This document shows positions 1 through 7,351 of a stretch of 16,556 nt of DNA, piece by piece. The stretch spans positions 1-16,556 of the forward strand of contig JADZDN010000148.1 in NCBI GenBank assembly GCA_020851015.1, written 5' to 3'. How positions within the stretch are numbered: position 1 is the first letter of the stretch; the number at the start of each line of letters is the position of its first letter. This DNA is from Alphaproteobacteria bacterium. Its GTDB lineage: Bacteria > Pseudomonadota > Alphaproteobacteria > JAEULC01. The notes under the pieces are model-generated. The model did no database searches and was not told the origin of the DNA. It saw only the letters and a program-made list of their open reading frames with translations. The position numbers were made by a program, and so were the translations under genes.

Positions 1-583
1 AGAAGCGGTGCTTGCGCTGCGGCAGGCTGACGATCGGCTGCAGGAACAGGTCGACACGGTCGCGGCGCAGCGCATCGCGCACCAGCTCCAGCATGTCGCC
101 CGCCGCGAGGTCGCCGGGCCCGGCCACCTCGTCCGGCGGCACGACGGCGCTCAAGCCCTTGCGGCCGCCCGGCGGCAGGTGGACGTTGCGGGCGTAGAGC
201 TGCTCGATCAGCGACTGCAGCACCTTGACCTCGGCCACCACCGTCTCGATGTTGCGGCCGCCGGCCGGGGCCGCGCCCGCCGGCGCCTGCCCAGCCACCT
301 CCATCGCATCCTGCACGCGCTTGGCGTCCTCGCGCGCCTTGCCAAGCTCCGTGCGCAGCTCCTGCAGCTCGCGCCTGGTCGTGCCGATGCGGCGCAGGAA
401 CTGGTCCTCGCGCGCCCGGCGCGCCATCACCTCGTGGACCAGGGCGCCGACCATGAAGACGAAGACCGCCACCGTCCACGCCTTGGCCGCGTCGACCGTG
501 GCAAACACGTCCGGCACCACGAAAATCGCCCCGGCGACCAGGGCGTAGGTGATGAACAGCGCGATATGCGACAGCACCGACAT
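1..583 (-). CDS. Membrane-anchored EAL-domain protein, TipF-like (3' part cut off by window start)
   Basis: Reading leftward from the ATG at 581-583, 194 codons are visible before the window ends. Residues about 6-23 and 36-53 are hydrophobic and look like two membrane helices. A charged, heptad-like stretch (about 57-95) suggests a coiled coil, then comes an Ala/Pro/Gly linker. The last visible residues (RVDLFLQPIVSLPQRKHRF) match the opening of an EAL cyclic-di-GMP phosphodiesterase domain. Two N-terminal helices, a coiled coil and a C-terminal EAL domain is the layout of Caulobacter TipF, a c-di-GMP-responsive factor for flagellum placement; assigning this role is inference. The EAL catalytic residues lie outside the window, so whether it is a phosphodiesterase or a degenerate receptor is unknown. 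A GAGGA lies about 13 nt before the ATG. It follows the DUF952 gene on the same strand after 89 bp and may be cotranscribed with it. Confidence 0.75.
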   Translation of the reverse strand, partial: MSVLSHIALFITYALVAGAIFVVPDVFATVDAAKAWTVAVFVFMVGALVHEVMARRAREDQFLRRIGTTRRELQELRTELGKAREDAKRVQDAMEVAGQAPAGAAPAGGRNIETVVAEVKVLQSLIEQLYARNVHLPPGGRKGLSAVVPPDEVAGPGDLAAGDMLELVRDALRRDRVDLFLQPIVSLPQRKHRF

Positions 584-672
584 GGGCTGGCGGAAATCCT
601 CGGGGCAGCTCAAAGGGTTGTTAGGAGTAGCAGCTTGGGCCAGCCAAGGGAAGGCGTTCGCGCCCCCCGGCG

Positions 673-1050
673 CTAGCGGCGATCATGGTTAAGGTGCGGG
701 AAGACGTGCCGCCCGTCCGGGCCCAGCCTCAGAGCGTCGACCCGCTTCACCGATGCAACCGCGAGGGCCCCGTAGAGATGGGGGAAAAGCTGGCCGCCGC
801 GCACGGCCTCCCAGCGCAGCGCGTCACCCAACACGGCGGCCTCGACCGTAAGCAGCAGCAGGTCGGCGACCCCGGCCCGATGCCGCGCCGCGCTTTCCGC
901 GACCTGGGCGGCGGTCGAGAAATGGATGAACCCGTCGCGCCGGTCGTCGGCCGAACCGCGGTATTCGCCTTGCGCCACGGCGGCGTCCCAGTCCGGGCGG
1001 CGGCATAGATTGTAGATGTAGCGCGGCATGGCATTCATAGCTGCGACCAT
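673..1050 (-). CDS. DUF952 family protein
   Basis: A 125-residue protein with the DUF952 pattern: an N-terminal YIYNLC segment, a W-D-A-A motif followed by a DGFIHFSTAAQV stretch, a central leucine-rich strand (DLLLLTVEA), then RWEAVRGGQLFPHLYG and a C-terminal FPHL. The family is small and cytoplasmic with no established biochemical role, so none is given. Three in-frame ATGs (ending at 1050, 1038 and 1029) are possible starts. The first has an AAGGG just upstream; many relatives begin near MPRYIY, which would favour the third. The gene is divergent from the piuC-type gene with about 60 bp between them, and is followed by the EAL gene. Confidence 0.8.
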   Translation of the reverse strand: MVAAMNAMPRYIYNLCRRPDWDAAVAQGEYRGSADDRRDGFIHFSTAAQVAESAARHRAGVADLLLLTVEAAVLGDALRWEAVRGGQLFPHLYGALAVASVKRVDALRLGPDGRHVFPHLNHDRR

Positions 1051-1112
1051 ACAGCCCTTGCCCGCGCCCCGCCCAGCCCCGACAATCCGGCGGACCGGGA
1101 GGGCACATATCG

Positions 1113-1781
1113 ATGATGCGGCACATCAAGGGCCTGCTGTCGAAGGACGAGATCCGCCATATCTTCGACATCATGGCGGAGGGGAAGTTCGAGGACGGCG
1201 CCGCCACCGCCAGCGGGCGGGCGCGCGAGGTCAAGAACAACCTGCAGTTCGAGCGGCGGCCCGAGATCAAGAAGCGGCTGGACCAGATCGTGGTCCAGGC
1301 GCTGATGCGCAATCCTGATTTCATGGGCTTCGCGTTTCCGCGCCTGATCGGCCCGCCGACCTACAACCGCTACGACGTCGGCATGTACTACGGCCATCAT
1401 GTCGACGCGCCCTTCCTCAACAACGGCCAGCTGCGCGCCGACATCTCGTTCACGCTCTGGCTCAGCGAGCCCGATACCTATGACGGCGGCGAGCTGGTGC
1501 TGTCCTCGGGCTATGGCGAGGTGCGCGCCAAGCATCCGGCGGGCGACGCGGTGGTCTATCCCACCACCAGCCTGCACCACGTGGCGCCGGTGACCCGCGG
1601 ATCGCGCCGCGCCGCCGTGTCCTGGGTCGAAAGCTACATCCCCGACGAACGCCAGCGCCGCATCCTGGTCGACATGGGCGAGGTCAAGGAGTTCCTCGAG
1701 CGCACCGCGCCCCAGGCGCCCGAAACCGACACGTTCCGCAACTGCGGGTTCAACCTGATTCGGCTCTGGTGGCGGACGTAG
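1113..1781 (+). CDS. piuC: Fe(II)/2-oxoglutarate-dependent PKHD-type hydroxylase (PiuC/YbiX family)
   Basis: A 222-residue protein, close to the usual length of the PiuC/YbiX family. The jelly-roll core carries the iron-binding HxD pair in YYGHHVDAP (His96, Asp98), the distal His in TSLHHVAPVTRG (His155), and an Arg (about 165) placed to bind 2-oxoglutarate. YDGGELVL, just before the second half of the fold, is also typical. Family members are cytosolic oxygenases linked in other bacteria to iron-siderophore uptake, often beside a TonB-dependent receptor; the substrate is unknown and no receptor is visible here. A strong GGGAGGG at 1097-1103 precedes two adjacent ATGs (1113 and 1116). No Fur-box-like sequence was recognised in the short divergent promoter region. 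The gene stands alone and is followed by a repeat-filled intergenic region. Confidence 0.88.
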   Translation: MMRHIKGLLSKDEIRHIFDIMAEGKFEDGAATASGRAREVKNNLQFERRPEIKKRLDQIVVQALMRNPDFMGFAFPRLIGPPTYNRYDVGMYYGHHVDAPFLNNGQLRADISFTLWLSEPDTYDGGELVLSSGYGEVRAKHPAGDAVVYPTTSLHHVAPVTRGSRRAAVSWVESYIPDERQRRILVDMGEVKEFLERTAPQAPETDTFRNCGFNLIRLWWRT

Positions 1782-1800
1782 GAGCGCCGTTCCTCTCTTC

Positions 1801-2400
1801 CGTCATGGCCGGGCTTGACCCACGACTGTCCGGTCGAGCGTTTGACGAATTGCACGCAAGCCGGCGCCGATCGGGCGTTCGATGAGTTTCGCATGGGCCG
1901 GGACACCTTTTTCGAGTCCCCCCTCCCCCGAGCGCGGCGACGCCTGCGGCGTCGCGCGGGGCGGGAGGGGGATAGGGGGAGGGGGCGTCGCGTTTTCGCG
2001 CGATCGGCCGCGCGGCGTGGATCGAGCGGAACGCGAGGAAACCACCAAGGCACCAAGACACCAAGGAAGGGAAAAGGAACTCGCTGTCAGGACGTCGCGG
2101 ACACCACGACGGAACGGGCGCGCGGCCAAGCGCCGCGCAAAAAACCCTCTCGCTTTGTCTGGCGCCATGTCCGTGATGTCGTGGCGGATCAATCCGTCTT
2201 TCTTGGTGTCTTGGTGCCTTGGTGGTTTCCAAGGGTTCTGAACGCTTGCGGCGCGCGGGCGCATCGCGAGGACGCGCGCCCTCGCGCTTACCCCTCCCCC
2301 CAACCCCCTCCCGCAAGGGGAGGGGGGACCAAACACGAGATCTACCCGGCGGCGGTTCGCGAGCCGGACAGCCGTGGCTCGGAGGCCGGGCATGACGGCG
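1801..2400. repeat. Composite, imperfectly palindromic cluster of dispersed intergenic repeats
   Basis: No gene is supported here. At least three repeat types are arranged as nested inverted pairs. The outer pair is a GTCATGGCCGGG-type element at 1801-1833, roughly mirrored at 2362-2399. The middle pair is C/G-run elements at 1916-1985 and 2288-2329; the 13 nt at 1916-1928 are the exact reverse complement of 2317-2329. The inner pair is at 2037-2067 and 2199-2230. The left middle element holds a GC hairpin, GCGACGCC-TGC-GGCGTCGC (about 1934-1955). Lined up by eye, the left block (1916-2067) and the reverse complement of the right block (2199-2329) look like diverged copies of one unit in opposite orientation. 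The cluster may form a large hairpin or be a nest for repeat insertion; function is unknown. Confidence 0.7.
2037..2230. repeat. Inverted pair of a CACCAAGR-type 8-bp-periodic repeat
   Basis: The arm at 2037-2067 contains three successive 8-bp steps (CACCAAGG, CACCAAGA, CACCAAGG) after GGAAAC. The arm at 2199-2230 is its reverse complement with about one mismatch in 31-32 positions. The loop is about 130 bp and contains a smaller GC-rich inverted repeat (GCGCGG-ccaag-cgccgcgc, near 2130-2150) followed by an A-run. Such CCTTGGTGTCTTGGTG strings are known as dispersed repeats in many environmental genomes; their function is not known. Confidence 0.8.
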
Positions 2401-2402
2401 AT

Positions 2403-2667
2403 ACCTAGCAGTAGTTATCAAATTCCCACCGTCCCAGCTTCCCTAGCCTGACTGCAAGTTCTGGCCAGGTACTCGCCTCGCATCTCTGAACCGTCGGACT
2501 CGGCTGGCATCCAATGTTCCAAGTCAGGGACGTCGGGGCTATGCAGGCTTTTCACTTGGCTCCCGCGTTGCCTCGCTTGTAAGGCCCCCGCTCTGGGTTC
2601 CCTTTGACGTACCAGCATCAATGTATAAGCTTCTCGACAACATTGAAATTCTCGAGGGAAGTCGCTC
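2403..2667. other. Gene-free, less GC-rich spacer upstream of the aminotransferase gene
   Basis: This stretch is visibly richer in A and T than anything else in the window. No open frame in it has a convincing protein-like composition, and no tRNA or riboswitch fold was recognised. It ends in the promoter and ribosome binding region of the aminotransferase gene. It may be a remnant of acquired DNA or simply a leader region. Confidence 0.4.
2604..2629 (+). promoter_or_regulatory. Possible promoter of the aminotransferase gene
   Basis: TTGACG (2604-2609) resembles a -35 box and TATAAG (2624-2629) a -10 box, but the spacer is only 14 nt, shorter than the preferred 16-18. The position, about 40 nt before the start codon, is plausible. 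Weak evidence. Confidence 0.2.
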
Positions 2668-3564
2668 ATGTCCAGCCATGCCGCCCCCGCCGCGGGCAAG
2701 CCGCTATCGTCGGCCGCACGCAAGTCCTGGACCTACATCGACGGCAAGTGGCGCGACGACAACCCCGCGCTGATGCGCGCCAGCACGCATGCGGCGTGGC
2801 TGGGCTCGGTCGTGTTCGACGGCGCGCGCGCCTTTTCGGGCGTGGCGCCGGACCTCGACATGCATTGCCGGCGCGCGATCCGCTCGGCGATCTCCCTCGG
2901 CCTCAAGCCGATGCTGAGCGCAAGCGAGGTCGAGGCGCTGTGCTGGGAAGGCATCCGCCGCTTTCCCGCCGGCGCGGAGCTCTACGTGCGGCCGATGTTC
3001 TATGCCGAGGAGGGCTTCGTCGCCCCCGACCCCGCCAGCACGGTGTTCGCGCTGGTGCTGACGGACTCGCCGCTGCCGCCGCCCAACGGCTTCTCGGCCT
3101 GCGTGTCGCGCTTCCGCCGGCCGACGCCGGATTCCGCGCCGACCGACGCCAAGGCCTCGTGCCTCTACCCCAACGCCGGCCGCGCGCTGTTCGAGGCCAA
3201 GGAGAAGGGCTTCGACAACGCCATCGTGCTGGACGCCAACGGCAACGTGGCCGAGTACGCCACGTCGAACCTGTGGATCGCCAAGGACGGCGTGGCGGCG
3301 ACGCCGATCGCCAACGGCACGTTCCTCAACGGCATCACCCGCCAGCGCGTGGTCAAGCTGCTGCGCCAGGCCGGCGTCCAGACCGAGGAGCGCACGGTGA
3401 CGGTCAAGGACGTGATGGAAGCCGACGAGGTGTTCTCGACCGGGAACTACGCCAAGGTCACGCCCGTCACCCGCGTCGAGAACCGCCACCTGCAGCCCGG
3501 CCCGGTCTTCAAGCGCGCGCGCGAGCTCTATTGGGAATACGCGCGGGCCGGCAAGAAGGCCTGA
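2668..3564 (+). CDS. ilvE: Class IV PLP aminotransferase, branched-chain amino acid aminotransferase type
   Basis: A 298-residue fold-type IV aminotransferase. The PLP-binding Lys is Lys162 in DAKASCLYPNAG. It is followed by the family signature around GFDNAIVLDANGNVAEYATSNLWI (an E followed by a TSN loop), a GITRQRVVKLL segment that helps bind the PLP phosphate, and EVFSTGNYAKVTPV near the C-terminus. The expected reaction is reversible transfer of the amino group of Leu, Ile or Val to 2-oxoglutarate, the last step of branched-chain amino acid synthesis. The N-terminal half (FDGARAFSGVAPDLDMHCRR) differs from E. coli IlvE, so another class IV specificity, such as D-amino acids, is not excluded. 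GAGGGA at 2654-2659 fixes the ATG. A small GC hairpin without a T-run (GCGGCG-TGA-CGCCGC, 3583-3597) lies after the stop. Confidence 0.85.
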   Translation: MSSHAAPAAGKPLSSAARKSWTYIDGKWRDDNPALMRASTHAAWLGSVVFDGARAFSGVAPDLDMHCRRAIRSAISLGLKPMLSASEVEALCWEGIRRFPAGAELYVRPMFYAEEGFVAPDPASTVFALVLTDSPLPPPNGFSACVSRFRRPTPDSAPTDAKASCLYPNAGRALFEAKEKGFDNAIVLDANGNVAEYATSNLWIAKDGVAATPIANGTFLNGITRQRVVKLLRQAGVQTEERTVTVKDVMEADEVFSTGNYAKVTPVTRVENRHLQPGPVFKRARELYWEYARAGKKA

Positions 3565-3647
3565 TCGCGGGACGGGCAGGCGGCGGCGTGACGCCGCGCC
3601 GCACCCGGCCGCGTCCAACTCGTTCCCCGATAATGGCTGGATAGCGC

Positions 3648-4418
3648 GTGGCCTCTTCCAATCTGCAAAGCTTCATGGACCCGCTGCTCGCCATCGCGCG
3701 CGAGGCGGCCAAGGCGATCCTGCGGCACTATCACCCGGAGGTGGTGCGCGCCGACAAGACGGACGGCTCGCCCGTGACCGCTGCCGACCACGCGTCGGAA
3801 GCGATCATCGTCCGCGCGCTGACCGGTCTCGACCCAAAGACGCCGGTGGTCGCGGAGGAGGAATTCGCCGCCGGCCGCGTGCACCAGGTCGGCGAAGGCC
3901 GGTTCTGGCTGGTCGACCCGCTGGACGGCACCAAGGAGTTCCTGAAGGCCAACGGCGAGTTCACCGTCAACATCGGCCTGGTGGAGAAACGCCGCCCGAT
4001 CCTCGGCGTGATCCTGGCGCCGGTCGGCGACGAGATTTTCTGGGGCATGGCGGGGCGCGCTTTCAGCCAGAAGGGCGGCGGCGCGGTGCGCCCGATCGCC
4101 GCGCGCAAGGCGCCGCCCGAAGGCCTGGTCGTGCTGGCCAGCCGCAGCCATTCGAACCGCGACGACCTGAAGCAGTACCTGGCCGACAAGAAGGTGGCCG
4201 AGATACGAATCGGCGGCAGCGCGGTCAAGTTCTGCCGCGTGGCGGCCGGCGAGGCCGATCTCTACCCGCGGCTGGGGCCGACGATGGAATGGGACACCGC
4301 TGCCGGCCAGGCGATCCTCGATGCCGCCGGCGGGTCGACCACCACGATGGACGGCCAGCCCTTCCTCTATGCCAAGCCGGGGTTCCTCAACGGGCACTTC
4401 ATCGCGCGGGGGCGCTGA
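3648..4418 (+). CDS. cysQ: 3'(2'),5'-bisphosphate nucleotidase CysQ (inositol monophosphatase superfamily)
   Basis: A 256-residue protein with all metal-binding signatures of the Li+-sensitive phosphatase superfamily: DGSPVTAAD (39-47), Glu70-Glu71, WLVDPLDGTKEF (87-98, with Asp90 and Asp93), and EWDTAAGQAIL (from Glu214, with Asp216). DGTKEF rather than DGTxNF, together with the VTAAD motif, favours CysQ over inositol monophosphatase. The expected reaction is removal of the 3'-phosphate from PAP (or PAPS), preventing PAP build-up during sulfate assimilation. The start is uncertain: the longest sensible frame begins at a GTG (3648), while an ATG at 3675 is equally plausible; neither has a strong ribosome binding site. 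It lies 83 bp after the aminotransferase on the same strand and ends just before a repeat. Confidence 0.88.
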   Translation: MASSNLQSFMDPLLAIAREAAKAILRHYHPEVVRADKTDGSPVTAADHASEAIIVRALTGLDPKTPVVAEEEFAAGRVHQVGEGRFWLVDPLDGTKEFLKANGEFTVNIGLVEKRRPILGVILAPVGDEIFWGMAGRAFSQKGGGAVRPIAARKAPPEGLVVLASRSHSNRDDLKQYLADKKVAEIRIGGSAVKFCRVAAGEADLYPRLGPTMEWDTAAGQAILDAAGGSTTTMDGQPFLYAKPGFLNGHFIARGR

Positions 4419-4419
4419 A

Positions 4420-4501
4420 GGCTCACCCTTCGACAGGCTCACCCTTCGACAGGCTCAGGGTGAGGAGGAAGGAAGAAGCCTCATCCTGAGCTTGTCGAAG
4501 G
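4420..4501. repeat. CTTCGACAGGCTCA-type repeat with inverted arms between convergent genes
   Basis: Two direct 16-bp copies of GGCTCACCCTTCGACA (4420-4435 and 4436-4451) run into an inverted repeat. Arm 4443-4465 and arm 4479-4501 are reverse complements at about 21 of 23 positions, separated by a purine-rich 13-nt loop. This is a common dispersed REP-like repeat of alphaproteobacteria. It lies exactly where two genes converge, so it could act as a bidirectional terminator (inference). Its right arm is also translated as the C-terminus of the minus-strand oxygenase gene. Confidence 0.85.
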
Positions 4502-5632
4502 ACGAGGCTTCTCCGGCGTGCCCATCTTGTAGGGCCTGACGCCCTCGCCCAGGAAGGCGTTGTTGGCCTCGCGGTGCCGGGCCGCCGCGTCGTCGTAGAG
4601 GAACGGCAGGAAGGCGAAGCGCCGGCCCCTCGTCACCGGCGTCGCCTCGTGCAGCAGCGAGCACGAGAACACCACCGCGCCCCCGGTGGGCGCGCGGTAG
4701 GTGCGCGAGCCGTATTCCGGGAACCGCAGGTCGCCACCCGCGTACGCCTCGGCGTTCAGGTTGATGGTCACGGCGAAGCGGCGATGCGTCGTGCCCTTGG
4801 TGGTGTTGTCGCGGTGCGGTCGGAAATACCCGCCGCTGTCGGCCTCGTAGCAGGCGACGAGGTAGCGCTCCATGCGCGTGACGGCGAACTGGAACGCCTT
4901 CTTGATCTCCGGCACCAGCCGCGCGTGGATGCGGCGCATCAGCACGGCGCGCAGGTCGGTATCCTCGATGCTGCAGTCCCGCCGTTTCTTGAAGTTGTGA
5001 TCGATCACCGACACGGTCTTGCCGTCGGCCTCGCGCATGAAGCCGGAATCCTCGCCGCCCCCGGTCTCGTAGATCTCGATCAGCTTGCGGCACAGCCCCA
5101 ACTCGAACACGCGCGGCACGATCAGCACCGGCGCATTCAGCTCGACCCCGGCATGACGGTCGGGATGCGGCAGGCCGGCGAGCACGGATTTGAGGCGCTG
5201 GTCGTGGCCGCGCGGGTCGTCGAGGCGCAGGGCCGCCACCACGCGCAAGGTGGGATCGAGGACATAGGTGACGCCGGCGCCGTCCGATGGCCGGAACTCC
5301 TTGGAAACCGCGCCGTCGAGGTCCCAGAAAAAGCGCACGCCGACCGCCGCGTCCTTGACCCGGCCCTGGTCGCGATCCGCCCGGTCGGTGCTGATGCCGA
5401 AGAAGGCGACGCGCTCGTCGTCGAACATAGGGGCATGGGACAGGGCGGCGTCGAGCCGGGCGCGCGCATGGGAATCGGCGGCCGAGCCGAAGAAGCACAG
5501 CACCACGAACCGTCCGGCGACCGTCTGCAGCTTGAAGTCGGGATTGGCCCCCGTGGGCAGCGAGAACCACGGGATCGGGTCGCCCACCAGGAACGGCGGC
5601 AGCGGCAGCGATACCGTCGCGGCACCGACCAT
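4481..5632 (-). CDS. Redoxin-like domain fused to a 2-oxoglutarate/Fe(II) (prolyl 4-hydroxylase-type) oxygenase
   Basis: A 383-residue two-domain protein. Residues about 10-150 have the thioredoxin/AhpC-TSA pattern (VGDPIPWFSL, RFVVLCFFGSAAD, VAFFGISTDRAD, VTYVLDPTLRVVAAL). The usual peroxidatic Cys position (T-x-x-C) is absent: the sequence reads GSAADSHAR, and the only nearby Cys lies before FFG. Residues about 170-370 are a prolyl-hydroxylase-like oxygenase with HxD in YFRPHRDNT, a distal His in SLLHEATPVTRG and a following Arg. The fusion is probably a cytosolic oxygenase with a non-peroxidase redoxin domain; its substrate is unknown. The ATG (5632) lies 12 nt after the parA stop, so the two are probably one operon. 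The last residues, PSTSSG, and the TGA (4481-4483) come from the repeat at 4420-4501. Confidence 0.85.
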   Translation of the reverse strand: MVGAATVSLPLPPFLVGDPIPWFSLPTGANPDFKLQTVAGRFVVLCFFGSAADSHARARLDAALSHAPMFDDERVAFFGISTDRADRDQGRVKDAAVGVRFFWDLDGAVSKEFRPSDGAGVTYVLDPTLRVVAALRLDDPRGHDQRLKSVLAGLPHPDRHAGVELNAPVLIVPRVFELGLCRKLIEIYETGGGEDSGFMREADGKTVSVIDHNFKKRRDCSIEDTDLRAVLMRRIHARLVPEIKKAFQFAVTRMERYLVACYEADSGGYFRPHRDNTTKGTTHRRFAVTINLNAEAYAGGDLRFPEYGSRTYRAPTGGAVVFSCSLLHEATPVTRGRRFAFLPFLYDDAAARHREANNAFLGEGVRPYKMGTPEKPRPSTSSG

Positions 5633-5644
5633 CGGCGATCGCCC

Positions 5645-6301
5645 CTAGCGCGCGGCCAGGCGCTGGACCTCGCGCGCCAGGGATGCGATCTCGCGCGCGC
5701 CGCGGCTCGTCGGGTTCGTCTCGCCGATGGCGCGGCCGTTCAGCAGCGAGGCGGCGAAGCCGACCCGGTTGCCGATCACCGACTTGGCGATCGGCACGCC
5801 CAGGTCCTTGGCGCGCGCCATCATCTCGTCGGCCAAGAGGCCGCGCGGCGGCATGCGGTTGAACACCAGCAGCACCGGCACCTTCTCCTGCCGCGCCATG
5901 TCGAGCGTGGGCTGGATCGCCCACAGGTCCATCGGGCTGGGCTGCACCGGCAGGATCACCAGGTCGGCCGCGCGCACGGCGATGCGCGCCTCGGTTTCGG
6001 CATGGGGCGGGCTGTCGATCACCACGAAATCCATGTCGCGCTTGAGGCGGTCGACCTCGCCCTGAGTGCGCCAGCCGGACACCGCGCTCAGGTGCAGCCC
6101 GCCATTGCCCTGGCCCAGCGCATGCACGCGCTGGCCGTGCCAGCGGGCGAGGCTCTGCTGCGGGTCGATGTCGACGATCGCCACCCTCCTGGGTCCGCCC
6201 TTGCCGTTGGCGGCGGCCAGCGCCACCGCCAGGTGGCAGGCGATCGTGGTCTTGCCCGCCCCGCCCTTCTGCTGCGCTATCGTAAAAACTTTGGCCGCCA
6301 T
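5645..6301 (-). CDS. Orphan ParA-family ATPase
   Basis: A 218-residue protein with the deviant Walker A box KGGAGKTT (12-19; signature Lys12 and P-loop Lys17), the Walker A' motif VDIDPQQSLARW (from 43) and Walker B FVVIDSPP (92-99). These define the ParA/MinD ATPases that dimerise on ATP and move cargo over nucleoid or membrane. The short length and lack of an N-terminal DNA-binding domain resemble the small ParF/McdA/PpfA-like class. No ParB or other partner gene lies beside it; downstream is the redoxin-oxygenase fusion. Cargo is unknown. The ATG at 6301 is chosen because the P-loop then begins at residue 12, as usual; an open frame extends much further upstream on this strand but is antisense to sua5. 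It diverges from sua5 with 93 bp between. Confidence 0.88.
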   Translation of the reverse strand: MAAKVFTIAQQKGGAGKTTIACHLAVALAAANGKGGPRRVAIVDIDPQQSLARWHGQRVHALGQGNGGLHLSAVSGWRTQGEVDRLKRDMDFVVIDSPPHAETEARIAVRAADLVILPVQPSPMDLWAIQPTLDMARQEKVPVLLVFNRMPPRGLLADEMMARAKDLGVPIAKSVIGNRVGFAASLLNGRAIGETNPTSRGAREIASLAREVQRLAAR

Positions 6302-6394
6302 GAGAAGCCTCCCCCGAAGCCCGCGCGGCGAGCGTAGCATGATTCGCCGAGCCCGCTTGCGCCGGACCTGTGGATTGGGGCACAAGCGCGCGGC

Positions 6395-7351
6395 ATGACC
6401 GACGCGCCGATCCTTGCGCCCGAACCCGCCGCCATCGCGCGCGCCGCCCAGGCGTTGCGCGACGGGCTGCTGGTGGGCCTGCCCACGGAGACGGTCTATG
6501 GCCTGGCCGCCGACGCCACCAGCGACCGCGCCGTGGCGGCGATTTTCGCGGCCAAGAACCGGCCGCGGTTCAACCCGCTGATCGTGCATGTCGCGGAGAT
6601 CGCCGAGGCGCGCCGGCTGGTGGCGTTCGATTCGCGCGGCGAGGCGCTGGCGGCGAAATTCTGGCCCGGCCCGCTGACGCTGGTGCTGCCGCGCCGGGCG
6701 GATTGCGGCGCGTCGCTGCTGTGCTCGGCCGGGCTCGACAGCCTGGCGGTGCGGATGCCCGCCCACGATGTGGCGCGGGCGGTGATCCGGGCGGCGGGCC
6801 GGCCGCTCGCCGCGCCCAGCGCCAATCCCAGCGGGCGCTTGAGCCCTACCCGCGCCGAGCACGTCGCCCGCGCGCTTGCGGGCAAGGTCGCGCTGGTGCT
6901 CGACGGCGGCGCGTGCCCGGTCGGGGTGGAGTCCACGGTGGTGGACCTGACCGGCGCCAAGGCGCTGCTGCTGCGCCCGGGCGGCGTGGCGGAGGAGCAG
7001 ATCGCGGCGGTCATCGGCGCGCTCGGCCACCCCGAGCCCGGCAGCACCATCAAGTCGCCGGGCATGCTCGAGAGCCACTACGCGCCCCGCCTGCCCCTGC
7101 GCCTGGGCGCGCGCGACGCGAAGCCGGACGAAGCGCTGCTGGCCTTCGGCGACAAGGCGCCCACCGGCGCGCGGATGACGCTGAACCTAAGCCCGGCGGG
7201 CGACCTGGTCGAGGCCGCGTCGCACCTGTTCGACTACCTGCACCGCCTCGACCAGTCCGGCGCGCGCGCGATCGCGGCGATGCCGGTGCCGGAACGCGGC
7301 CTTGGCCGCGCGATCAACGACCGGCTGCGACGGGCCGCCGCGCCCAGGTGA
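6395..7351 (+). CDS. sua5: L-threonylcarbamoyladenylate synthase, Sua5 type
   Basis: A 318-residue protein with an N-terminal YrdC/Sua5 catalytic domain (about 10-210): GLPTETVYGLAADA, the KNRPRFNPLIVHV substrate-binding stretch, FWPGPLTLVL, RMPAHDVA, PSANPSGRLSPT, and VESTVVDL followed by LLRPGG. The linker KSPGMLESHYAP (220-231) is the hallmark that separates two-domain Sua5 from one-domain TsaC, and a C-terminal Sua5 domain follows. It makes threonylcarbamoyl-AMP from threonine, bicarbonate and ATP, the first step of the t6A37 modification of ANN-decoding tRNAs, in the cytosol. No strong ribosome binding site precedes the ATG. The 3' end overlaps the convergent msrQ-like gene by 38 bp. Confidence 0.95.
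   Translation: MTDAPILAPEPAAIARAAQALRDGLLVGLPTETVYGLAADATSDRAVAAIFAAKNRPRFNPLIVHVAEIAEARRLVAFDSRGEALAAKFWPGPLTLVLPRRADCGASLLCSAGLDSLAVRMPAHDVARAVIRAAGRPLAAPSANPSGRLSPTRAEHVARALAGKVALVLDGGACPVGVESTVVDLTGAKALLLRPGGVAEEQIAAVIGALGHPEPGSTIKSPGMLESHYAPRLPLRLGARDAKPDEALLAFGDKAPTGARMTLNLSPAGDLVEAASHLFDYLHRLDQSGARAIAAMPVPERGLGRAINDRLRRAAAPR

Noticed and set aside
2621..2668. Leu/Ile-containing leader peptide (MYKLLDNIEIL) as an attenuator for the aminotransferase gene
   Set aside because: The frame has no stop before the gene and runs on inside it, and no terminator/antiterminator pair was seen; probably chance.
2418..2723. 101-codon minus-strand frame in the AT-richer spacer
   Set aside because: It runs into the start of the aminotransferase gene, has no recognisable motif and no clear ribosome binding site.
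3583..3597. Terminator after the aminotransferase gene
   Set aside because: The stem is only 6 bp and lacks a T-run; cysQ follows closely on the same strand, so termination here is not supported.
5633..5644. GCGATCGC palindrome between parA and the oxygenase gene as a regulatory site
   Set aside because: A single 8-bp GC palindrome is expected by chance in such GC-rich DNA and it overlaps the ribosome binding region.
4455..6383. 642-codon open frame on the minus strand
   Set aside because: It is another frame of the redoxin-oxygenase and ParA genes. The translation is Arg/Ala/Gly-rich without family motifs, as expected for shadow frames in very GC-rich DNA.
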